Below are positions 1 through 6,491 of a DNA stretch of 8,176 nucleotides, one piece after another. This DNA comes from an uncultured Bacilli bacterium. GTDB lineage: Bacteria > Bacillota_I > Bacilli_A > RF39 > UBA660. Made by a program: the position numbers and the translations under genes. The notes beneath the pieces were generated by a model that did no database searches, had not been told where the DNA came from, and saw nothing but the letters and a program-made list of their open reading frames with translations. Position 1 is the first letter of the stretch. The number at the start of each line of letters is the position of its first letter. The stretch covers positions 1 through 8,176 of the forward strand of contig CANRKW010000046.1 in NCBI GenBank assembly GCA_947631345.1. Direction: 5' to 3'.

Positions 1-17
1 TATATAATAAAATATAG

Positions 18-23
18 TATAAT
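18..23 (+). promoter_or_regulatory. possible -10 box upstream of the first gene
   Basis: A perfect TATAAT lies 21 bases before the first start codon. A second TATAAT occurs at 3-8. The matching -35 region would fall at or before the window edge, so it cannot be judged. In DNA this AT-rich such hexamers arise often by chance, and the gene could equally be transcribed from further upstream. If real, the leader would be only about 15 bases long and begin just before the ribosome binding site. Confidence 0.25.
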
Positions 24-44
24 TAGTTATAGAGGAGAAAAGAT

Positions 45-497
45 ATGAAGAAAGTGATAAAGGAAAATAAAGTGTTGTTTATATTAGCAATTGTTATAAT
101 AATTAGTTTAATTTTAATAGTAATAAAAGTTGTATCATTTTTTTATAATACAAAAACTGATCCTTATGGAGATAGATTAGATGGAATAGAAAACTATCCT
201 ATTAGTGAAAATATCAGTGAAGATATAAAAGCATTATATGAAAGTGGTATGGAAGAAGTTAAAGTTGATGTTAAGGGTAAAATAATATATGTAACATTTG
301 ATGTAAGTGGAGGAACAAGTAAAGTAGATGCAAGAAGTATGGCTTTAAAATCATTAGATGTTTTTAGTGATGAAATTAAAGGTTTTTATGATATACATTA
401 TACATTAACTTGTAAAAATTGCGAAGAAAACACTATATATCCTATGATGGGAAGTAAACATAAAGGGGAAAGCCAAGTAGTTTGGACTAACAATTAA
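45..497 (+). CDS. small single-pass membrane protein of unknown function with CxxC
   Basis: This gene encodes 150 residues that I do not recognise as a named family. A short lysine-rich N-terminus is followed by one strongly hydrophobic segment at about residues 10-33. The positive-inside rule places the remaining ~115 residues outside the cell. That domain is mixed and soluble-looking: a helix around 56-68, strands around 70-88 (KVDVKGKIIYVTFDVSGG), a helix around 93-110, and a strand before C123-K-N-C126. The two cysteines could form a disulfide or bind metal, but there is no surrounding thioredoxin or rubredoxin pattern. The start is supported by GAGGAG at 32-37, seven bases before ATG. 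The next gene follows after 9 bases, so the two are probably cotranscribed and this protein may be an accessory to the sensor downstream. The function is unknown. The segment could also be read as an uncleaved signal anchor, as no lipobox cysteine is present. Confidence 0.8.
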   Translation: MKKVIKENKVLFILAIVIIISLILIVIKVVSFFYNTKTDPYGDRLDGIENYPISENISEDIKALYESGMEEVKVDVKGKIIYVTFDVSGGTSKVDARSMALKSLDVFSDEIKGFYDIHYTLTCKNCEENTIYPMMGSKHKGESQVVWTNN

Positions 498-506
498 GGA
501 GAATTT

Positions 507-2501
507 ATGCGTAAGAAAAAGAAAAAAATATATTTAGGGTTAAGTTTATTAATATTAGTTATAATTTTAATATTTGGAATACTATTTTATATAAATAACT
601 CTAAAAATAACTATTCATTTAAAGAAAAATCTTGGATAAATAGTAATAATAATAAATTTATAGATGTAAGTGTACAAAGTGATTTACCTATATTTAGCTA
701 TAATGGGGAGGGCGTTTTTTATGACTTTCTAACTGATATGCAAGATGATACTGGACTTTCATATAACATAACAGTTAATAATAACGATGCTAAATATAAA
801 TTAATAAATAAAAACACATTAAGTTTAGATGATATAGTTTTTTATACTGATCATTATGTAGTTGTAGGTAAAAAAAGTGATCCTATAGAATTAAATGGAC
901 TAAAAGGAATTAATGTGGGGGTAATTAAAGAAGATAGTGAATATGTTAAATCATATTTAAGTGAATATAACTTTATATATAAAGAATATAATAGTTTTGC
1001 TGATATAAAAAGTGATGGAAATACTAATTATATGATAGTACCTTTATATAAATATATGAGTGATATATTAAGTAGTGAATACAGTATTTTGTACCATATT
1101 GAAGGGTTACACTCTCATTATGTATTAGATATAAATAATATAGATGATACATTTAAAGAAATAAATAGAAAGTTCTTTAATAAATGGGAAGAAAATATAG
1201 ATAGTAGTATAAATAAACATTTTATAGATATATACTATGATGAAAATAATTATAGTGAACTTGAAATAGATAGTATAATCGGGGATGACTTAATAATTGG
1301 TTATATAGATAATTTACCATTTGAAGGGAAAATCAATAATAAATTTACTGGTTTAACTAATGAATACCTTAGTATATTTGCTGATATGACTGGAGCTACT
1401 TATAAATACATTAAATATAACACTATTGGAGAGTTAACTGAAGCTCTTAATGAAAAACAAGTTGATATGGTATTAAATTACTACAATATCAATAATGCTA
1501 ATTATGTTAAAACTAACAGTTTAGGTAATATATCTTATGTAATACTAACTGATAAAGATAATCATACTGCTATACAAAATATCAATTCTGTAAAAGATGA
1601 TTCTGTTAAAATGATTAATAATACAACTTTGTTTTCATATATAAGAGGTTTAGGAATAAATGCTACTATATATGATAACTATAATGATTTAGTAAAAGAC
1701 TTAAATAAAAATGATATTATAATAATGGAAAAAAGTTCATATGAGTTTTACCGAAATAAAGAATTAAAAGACTTTTATGTAGACTATTTGGGTGTTACTA
1801 ATAATGGAAATACATTTTTACTTATAAATGATAATAAAGTCTTAAATAGTATGTTTGGTTTCTTTGTTAGTACAATAGGTACTGAAAAAATAAACAATAT
1901 GGCTTTAAGTAATACATTAAATTTAGCAGAAACTAGTGTAATAATTGACTTTATAATTAGAAATATTGTATATATAGTATTAATTATAATAGCAGTGTTA
2001 TTGTTCTTCTTTAAATTTAGAAGAAAAGTAACTGTTACTAAAAGAATCAAAAAAGAAGATAAAATGATGTATTTAGACGTTATGACTAATTTAAAAAATA
2101 GAAATTACTTAAATGATAACTTAAATTATTGGGAGAGTAATAAAATATATCCACAAGGGGTAGTTATAATTGACTTAAAAGACTTATCTGTAATAAATGA
2201 CATAAAAGGGCATGAAGAAGGGGATAAACAAATTAAAAGTGCAGCTAATATATTAATTAAAACTCAAAGAGAAAATACTGAAATAATTAGAAGTGATGGA
2301 AATGAATTTTTAGTATATATGGTAGGTTATGATGAAAAACAAGTAGTTACTTATGTAAATAAACTTCTTAAAGAATTTAAAAATTTACCATATGAATATG
2401 GTGTTAGTATAGGATATTCATTAATAAATAGTGAAAGTACAACTATAGATGATGCTATAAATGAAGCTCTTATAATGATGCGTAAGAATAAAGGTGAATA
2501 A
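507..2501 (+). CDS. membrane sensor with tandem SBP-like domains and degenerate GGDEF domain
   Basis: This 664-residue protein has the architecture of a ligand-sensing diguanylate-cyclase-family protein. A TM helix at about 8-29 is followed by an extracellular region to about 480. This region looks like two solute-binding (SBP family 3-like) domains, about 50-240 and 258-475. The second starts with the typical pattern I-I-G-Y-x-D-x-L-P-F-E (263-273), then GLTNEYLSIFADMTGA. A second TM helix at about 486-502 leads to a GGDEF domain at about 520-664. The domain keeps DVMTNLKNRNYL, the first metal Asp D556, the I-N-D-x-x-G-H-x-x-G-D core (563-573) and the preceding Arg R595. The signature reads D597-G-N-E-F601 in place of G-G-D/E-E-F, and the usual Lys of the DxDxFK motif is S561. 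Cyclase activity is therefore doubtful and a nucleotide-binding receptor role is possible. No RxxD inhibitory site is present at the expected place (RENT). The ribosome binding site TAAGGAG (495-501) overlaps the preceding stop. Confidence 0.85.
   Translation: MRKKKKKIYLGLSLLILVIILIFGILFYINNSKNNYSFKEKSWINSNNNKFIDVSVQSDLPIFSYNGEGVFYDFLTDMQDDTGLSYNITVNNNDAKYKLINKNTLSLDDIVFYTDHYVVVGKKSDPIELNGLKGINVGVIKEDSEYVKSYLSEYNFIYKEYNSFADIKSDGNTNYMIVPLYKYMSDILSSEYSILYHIEGLHSHYVLDINNIDDTFKEINRKFFNKWEENIDSSINKHFIDIYYDENNYSELEIDSIIGDDLIIGYIDNLPFEGKINNKFTGLTNEYLSIFADMTGATYKYIKYNTIGELTEALNEKQVDMVLNYYNINNANYVKTNSLGNISYVILTDKDNHTAIQNINSVKDDSVKMINNTTLFSYIRGLGINATIYDNYNDLVKDLNKNDIIIMEKSSYEFYRNKELKDFYVDYLGVTNNGNTFLLINDNKVLNSMFGFFVSTIGTEKINNMALSNTLNLAETSVIIDFIIRNIVYIVLIIIAVLLFFFKFRRKVTVTKRIKKEDKMMYLDVMTNLKNRNYLNDNLNYWESNKIYPQGVVIIDLKDLSVINDIKGHEEGDKQIKSAANILIKTQRENTEIIRSDGNEFLVYMVGYDEKQVVTYVNKLLKEFKNLPYEYGVSIGYSLINSESTTIDDAINEALIMMRKNKGE
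2490..2497 (+). promoter_or_regulatory. ribosome binding site deciding the start of the YihY-family gene
   Basis: AAAGGTGA lies inside the last codons of the preceding gene and matches the GGTGA part of the extended Shine-Dalgarno sequence. It is spaced correctly for ATG at 2506 and not for the in-frame GTG at 2494, which it overlaps. This favours the ATG start and suggests translational coupling, because ribosomes ending at 2501 would release next to the new start. Confidence 0.55.
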
Positions 2502-2505
2502 TATT

Positions 2506-3384
2506 ATGGAAAATTTTAAAAAGTTTATTAGTAATTTGTATGAAGTGATGCGTAGGCCTGAAATGCTTACGCTTCCTAGTACACTTGCTTATTATTTTGT
2601 TTTATCTATTGTGCCAATTATATCTATTTTACTACTTATAGCCGGTTCATTTAATTTATCTAGTTCTTATATAACTGGATTTATTACTAATAATTTTAGT
2701 GAAGAATTAATGGAATTACTTACACCTATGTTTGATGTAAGTACAACAAAATTTGGGTTTGTAATATATATTATAGTTGCTTTTTTTATAGCCAGCAACG
2801 GGGCTAATGCTATAATAGTTGCCTCTAATACTGTTTTTGATATAGATAATAAAGGTTTCTTAAAAAGAAGAATTAAGGCTTTGTTTTTAACTTTAATTAT
2901 ATTTTTACTATTTACATTTATGTTAGTCGTACCTGTTTTTGGTGAACAAATAATAAATGTTATTGAATATTTAGGATTTAATAATATAATCGTGGATGCT
3001 ATTAAATTTTTATATCCAATTTTAAATATTCCACTTACAATTTTTGTAATTTACTTTTTTATAAAATTAATATATATCCTTGCGCCTGATGAAAAGGTTA
3101 AAAGTAGATATGTAACTAAAGGTACTATATTTACTGCTATATGTTGGGTTATTTTAACTGCAATGTACTCATTTTTCATTAAAAATCTTGCTAATTATAA
3201 TGTATATTATGCTGGACTTAGTACTATTGTTGTACTTATGATTTGGTTTTATATTTTGGCTTTTATATTTGTAATTGGACTTGGTTTAAATTATAGAAAT
3301 GTAAGTGAACAAATAGAAAGAACTAATACTATTAAATTAAAAGAATTAGAAGAAAAAGTAAGATTAAGTAAACAGTCTGAATAA
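2506..3384 (+). CDS. YihY/BrkB-family (UPF0761-type) six-TM inner membrane protein
   Basis: This 292-residue integral membrane protein belongs to the YihY/virulence factor BrkB family, long misnamed ribonuclease BN. Its biochemical role is unsettled, with a transport or envelope role usually proposed. Visible family marks are the first-helix motif LAYYFVLSIVPI (27-38), the A-S-N-G-A-N-A stretch (96-102) leading into V-x-N-x-x-F-D, and the C-terminal block Y-N-V-Y-Y-A-G-L-S (231-239) followed by I-W-F-Y and G-L-G-L-N (258-262). Hydrophobic segments lie at about 27-47, 84-104, 125-145, 172-192, 207-226 and 239-261. The tail after 265 is charged and helical, probably cytoplasmic. Length is normal for the family. 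I prefer ATG at 2506, four bases after the sensor gene's stop. The in-frame GTG at 2494 would add four residues and overlap that gene, and it lacks its own binding site. Genomic coupling to a GGDEF-like sensor is noted but its meaning is unknown. Confidence 0.88.
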   Translation: MENFKKFISNLYEVMRRPEMLTLPSTLAYYFVLSIVPIISILLLIAGSFNLSSSYITGFITNNFSEELMELLTPMFDVSTTKFGFVIYIIVAFFIASNGANAIIVASNTVFDIDNKGFLKRRIKALFLTLIIFLLFTFMLVVPVFGEQIINVIEYLGFNNIIVDAIKFLYPILNIPLTIFVIYFFIKLIYILAPDEKVKSRYVTKGTIFTAICWVILTAMYSFFIKNLANYNVYYAGLSTIVVLMIWFYILAFIFVIGLGLNYRNVSEQIERTNTIKLKELEEKVRLSKQSE

Positions 3385-3398
3385 ATAGGGAGAAATAT

Positions 3399-6300
3399 AT
3401 GAGTAGAATTGATGAATTAAAAGAAATTGGTTTTTTTATTGGTAGTGATAAAGGTGTAAAAGTAAGTGACTTGTTTTTAAAAGATGAAAATGGTGAAACT
3501 TATTTTGAATATATAGTTAAAGAGGGAAAATTTATTTCTGATGAAATCTTAACAGATTATATTTCAAGTAATTATGATTTATTAAAATATCTTATAAAAA
3601 ATGGTCGTCCTTTAATTAGTTATTCTAATCCAGATTTACTTTTTATAGAAGAACCTTTAATTATAGATTTGTTTGAAAATGGGCAAAATTTTGATGATAT
3701 AGAAATAATAAATAAAATATTTAAGTATCCTAATATAGTACAAAAAATGATAAATATTGATTTTGATAAATTATGTGGGTTAATAAATAAAGTAAATGAT
3801 TCTGAAACTTTATATAATTGTTTTAAAAGTATCAATAGATTAGATTTAATTCAATATGCAAATGAATACACACTTTTAAATAAAACAAGTAATGGAATAT
3901 CTTTATTAGAAGAATTAGCAAAAACTGATTTAAAACTAAATAATTTAAAAAATATAAAAGATAAAGAATTAATAGAAATACTTTTTAATAATAAAAGATA
4001 TAATGAAATGTTATCTATTGATTTAAGTATACTATTAAATAAACCTAATAAAAGTAATAATTATATAAATATGTTAATTCAAAAATATAAAGAAGGTTAT
4101 AATATAGATTTTAATAATATTAATTATTTTTCTGATAATATAAGTAAAGCTTCATATATAATTATGTGTTTAAAAAATGGTATTTTACTTCAATATAATA
4201 AATTTAATTTATGTGTTTCTGATTCTAATATATCAGTAATATTAAATATAATAAAACAAGATAAAGAATTAGGTTTAAAAATAATAAAAGAATTAAATTT
4301 AGAAGAAGATGTAATAAATGATATATCAAATTTTTTTGGTGAAAAAGATTTTAAAAATTTGAGTGATGCTTTAAGTTATTTACCTAATACTAATGAATTA
4401 ATAGAAAAGTTAGAAAAAGGTGAAATAACTAAAATAACTAAAAAAGATATAATATTTGAAGACTTTTTAACACCTTTTAGAGGTAGTACTATATTAGATT
4501 ATGCTTTAAAACATAATATTGATGTAGATGATTTTTTAGATTTGTTTAATAAAAATAAAAATATAGATATTATAGCTATATTAATAAATAATGGTTATAG
4601 TTATATTGATACTAATGCTTATTCTTTCTTATTTGAAGATGTAAGTAAAGACATAAAAATAATAGATTTACTAATGTTAAATAATTATACTGATTTTGGT
4701 TCTAATGATATGAGAATAATTCCTTATGCATTTAAGTATAATAATTTTAGTATTATAGGTGATGCAGTAATAGAAAACTTATTTGTAGAAAAAGATGGTA
4801 AATTATTAATAGAAAAGTATTTAAATAATGAAGAATTTGTAAAATCTTTAAATGATAAAAAAATTAGTAGTAATAATTTATTAAAACTATATAAAATAGG
4901 ACAAAAAGGCGTATTAGTTAATGCTAGTGAAAGAGTACTATTAACTAAAGTAAATGGTATAACTGTACTAGAAGATTTGTTAAATTCTAATATAACACCA
5001 AATACTTATTTTCGAACTAGTGAATTTATGGATATACTAATAAAATGTCAAAGATATGATTTAATGTATAAAGCAGTTTTGAAGTTATTACTAAATGAGC
5101 CTAGTAAAGATAATAATTATTTAGATGTATTAATAAATTCTATTAAAAATGGAAAAGAAACAAATTTTGAAAAATTTAACTTTGAAATAGGTGAAGATAA
5201 AGAACTAATTGCTAGATGTTATATACAAATGGCTAAAAATGATTTATTAGGTTATTTACCTAATTTAAATAGTGATAAATTATTAGATACAGGAAGAAAT
5301 AAAAATGATTTATTATATTATTTAGTTTTATTAGATAAAGATTTAACTATTAATAAAATATTAACTAAAGGACTAAAAGATGATCCTAAAATATTTGCTA
5401 AACTTAAATTATATGGTGTATCTTTAACTATGGATGTAGAATATGATAAATTTAACTTAAGTAGTTTATATGTTAAAGTTAGAAATCAAGAATATTTAAA
5501 TGGGGTAAAAATAGGTGAAGAAAAACTAATAGAAGAATTATATCAATTATTTATAAATGATGGTATAAGTGATAAAGAATTAGTAGATGCTCTTATTACA
5601 ACTTACCGATATAACATAAGCGTAAATCCTTTAATTATAACTGAAATAGAAAAACTTATAGAAATTAAAAAAGCACATCCTGAATTTTGTTATAAAAGAG
5701 AAAAAAATTCTAGTTATTTTAATAGAGAAAGTGTAATGATGTGTAGTTATGTTATTTCAACTCTTAACCATGAAACTGGACACGCCTTACATTACTACTT
5801 AGCAGATAATCAAATTCCTAGTAATTATGAAGAAGTAATAAATAGAATAATTAGTAGTGAAAGTTGGTTAAAAAGAGTAAGTGAATTTTCTATAATGGTT
5901 AGAAAAATGAGAGAAAATGTAATAGACTTATGTAGTAAAATAGTAGAAGAAAGCATAGCTAATAAACATATAGAAGAACAAGCTAAAGAAATAAAAGAAG
6001 CAATAGAAAAAAGAAAAGAAAGTTTAAGAAGTGAATATAAAGAACTTGGATATGACGAAGAAAAAATAGATTTAATACTATCAGATTCTTTTACAATAGA
6101 AGAATTTGTTAAATGTAAAAAAGAAATACAAAAATCTGAATTAAAAGATAAAATATTTAGATATGACTATGATGTTTATATGGCTATTGGTGATATAATA
6201 GATGCTATAAGTAAAGGAAAATATTTTGAATCAGTACTAAAAAATGAAAATAATGAACAAATAAAAGCAACTAATGGACATGGGGTTAGATATTATTCAG

Positions 6301-6482
6301 AATATGAACTTCGTTTTTGTGAAATGATAGCTGATTATAGCCAAATTATGAAATCTAAAAATAGAATAGAAGGAATAAAAATGCTAAGATTTTATGTAGG
6401 GGAAGAACTCGTTGATTTATTAGAAGAATTTTATAATAAAAAAATATTAGGAATAGAAAATACTCAAAATATCAGTTTATAG
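3399..6482 (+). CDS. ankyrin-like solenoid protein with C-terminal gluzincin-type metallopeptidase domain
   Basis: This 1027-residue protein has no visible signal peptide or TM segment and is presumably cytoplasmic. Residues 1 to about 700 are alpha-helical and repetitive. A G-x-T/S-x-hydrophobic-x-x-hydrophobic motif recurs at G32, G166, G362 and G520, alternating with units such as L-I-K-N-G and L-I-N-N-G, which resembles degenerate ankyrin-like repeats. A longer module is present twice, at about 138-266 and 494-619. The C-terminal part has strand-then-helix VMMCSYVISTLN followed by H791-E-T-G-H795-A-L-H, a zincin motif with two zinc ligands and the catalytic Glu792. The likely third ligand is E975 in E975-M-I-A-D979, matching the ExxxE arrangement I recall from anthrax lethal factor-like (M34/ATLF) peptidases. 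Nearby G-H-G-x-x-Y-Y (960-966) adds to the fit. About 180 residues separate the two motifs, partly a Lys/Glu-rich probable coiled coil (~845-880). GGGAG at 3388-3392 is the binding site. The substrate is unknown. A toxin/effector, defence or housekeeping role cannot be separated from sequence alone. Confidence 0.8.
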   Translation: MSRIDELKEIGFFIGSDKGVKVSDLFLKDENGETYFEYIVKEGKFISDEILTDYISSNYDLLKYLIKNGRPLISYSNPDLLFIEEPLIIDLFENGQNFDDIEIINKIFKYPNIVQKMINIDFDKLCGLINKVNDSETLYNCFKSINRLDLIQYANEYTLLNKTSNGISLLEELAKTDLKLNNLKNIKDKELIEILFNNKRYNEMLSIDLSILLNKPNKSNNYINMLIQKYKEGYNIDFNNINYFSDNISKASYIIMCLKNGILLQYNKFNLCVSDSNISVILNIIKQDKELGLKIIKELNLEEDVINDISNFFGEKDFKNLSDALSYLPNTNELIEKLEKGEITKITKKDIIFEDFLTPFRGSTILDYALKHNIDVDDFLDLFNKNKNIDIIAILINNGYSYIDTNAYSFLFEDVSKDIKIIDLLMLNNYTDFGSNDMRIIPYAFKYNNFSIIGDAVIENLFVEKDGKLLIEKYLNNEEFVKSLNDKKISSNNLLKLYKIGQKGVLVNASERVLLTKVNGITVLEDLLNSNITPNTYFRTSEFMDILIKCQRYDLMYKAVLKLLLNEPSKDNNYLDVLINSIKNGKETNFEKFNFEIGEDKELIARCYIQMAKNDLLGYLPNLNSDKLLDTGRNKNDLLYYLVLLDKDLTINKILTKGLKDDPKIFAKLKLYGVSLTMDVEYDKFNLSSLYVKVRNQEYLNGVKIGEEKLIEELYQLFINDGISDKELVDALITTYRYNISVNPLIITEIEKLIEIKKAHPEFCYKREKNSSYFNRESVMMCSYVISTLNHETGHALHYYLADNQIPSNYEEVINRIISSESWLKRVSEFSIMVRKMRENVIDLCSKIVEESIANKHIEEQAKEIKEAIEKRKESLRSEYKELGYDEEKIDLILSDSFTIEEFVKCKKEIQKSELKDKIFRYDYDVYMAIGDIIDAISKGKYFESVLKNENNEQIKATNGHGVRYYSEYELRFCEMIADYSQIMKSKNRIEGIKMLRFYVGEELVDLLEEFYNKKILGIENTQNISL
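3447..3488 (+). repeat. conserved block 0 shared by the tandem paralogues (partner 6540-6581)
   Basis: Fourteen codons encoding DKGVKVSDLFLKDE are present in both genes with one base difference in 42 (GGT versus GGG). The same protein positions are occupied in both copies. Confidence 0.85.
3828..3893 (+). repeat. conserved block 1 shared by the tandem paralogues (partner 6924-6989)
   Basis: Twenty-two codons, starting SINRLDLIQYANEY and ending KTSN, encode identical protein in both genes, with two synonymous base differences in 66. This is the start of the first long helical module. Flanking sequence is far more diverged. Confidence 0.88.
4062..4139 (+). repeat. conserved block 2 shared by the tandem paralogues (partner 7158-7235)
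   Basis: Twenty-six codons, starting YINMLIQKYKEGYNIDF and ending YFSDN, are identical in protein and differ at one base in 78 (GGT versus GGG). This is the longest near-identical stretch seen between the copies. Confidence 0.9.
4272..4328 (+). repeat. conserved block 3 shared by the tandem paralogues (partner 7374-7430)
   Basis: Nineteen codons, starting GLKIIKELNLEED and ending NDIS, differ by one base in 57, which changes Val to Ile. Conservation ends abruptly in the following codons (NFFGEKDFKN versus KILGKNDFEN). Confidence 0.88.
4380..4451 (+). repeat. conserved block 4 shared by the tandem paralogues (partner 7482-7553)
   Basis: Twenty-four codons, starting LPNTNELIE and ending TKKDI, differ by one base in 72, giving Lys versus Arg. 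They lie just before the GSTILDYAL repeat motif. Confidence 0.88.
5769..6335 (+). other. zinc-binding core of the metallopeptidase-like domain
   Basis: This span runs from the codon for H791 to the codon for D979 of the large solenoid protein. HETGHALH at its start is the HExxH zincin signature in an amphipathic helix, and E975-M-I-A-D979 at its end is the proposed third-ligand helix. All residues needed for zinc hydrolase chemistry are intact, so nothing here suggests an inactive domain. E811 or E812, about 20 residues after the first His, would be an alternative third ligand if the fold were closer to M3 oligopeptidases. Confidence 0.6.
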
Positions 6483-6485
6483 GAG
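6481..6485 (+). promoter_or_regulatory. ribosome binding site of the paralogous gene, overlapping the upstream stop
   Basis: AGGAG shares bases with the TAG stop of the preceding gene and sits six bases before ATG at 6492. An ATG at 6488 is closer to it but is out of frame and hits TAG after three codons, so 6492 is the start. The leader (AGGAGAAATGT) closely resembles the one before the upstream paralogue (GGGAGAAATAT), which shows that the duplicated unit includes the translation signal. Confidence 0.75.
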
Positions 6486-6491
6486 AAATGT

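Noticed and set aside
1784..2050. 88-codon open frame on the minus strand
   Set aside because: It lies wholly inside the sensor gene, opposite its second TM segment. Its hydrophobic product is what AT-rich antisense of such sequence gives, and I see no binding site or family motif.
2494..2505. GTG start giving a YihY protein four residues longer
   Set aside because: It overlaps the sensor gene and has no Shine-Dalgarno at a useful distance. AAAGGTGA fits ATG at 2506 instead.
3385..3398. Terminator or promoter between the YihY gene and the solenoid gene
   Set aside because: The 14-base gap holds only a ribosome binding site. There is no room for a hairpin and no T-run.
3620..3835. 71-codon open frame on the minus strand
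   Set aside because: It is antisense to the 5' part of the large solenoid gene, with no recognisable motif. The + strand frame is clearly real from its conservation in the paralogue.
5769..5792. M3 oligopeptidase assignment from the HETGHALH motif
   Set aside because: The motif resembles M3 peptidases, but the rest of the domain lacks the M3 pattern I would expect shortly after it. The distal E-M-I-A-D helix fits an ATLF-like gluzincin better. It is kept only as an alternative.
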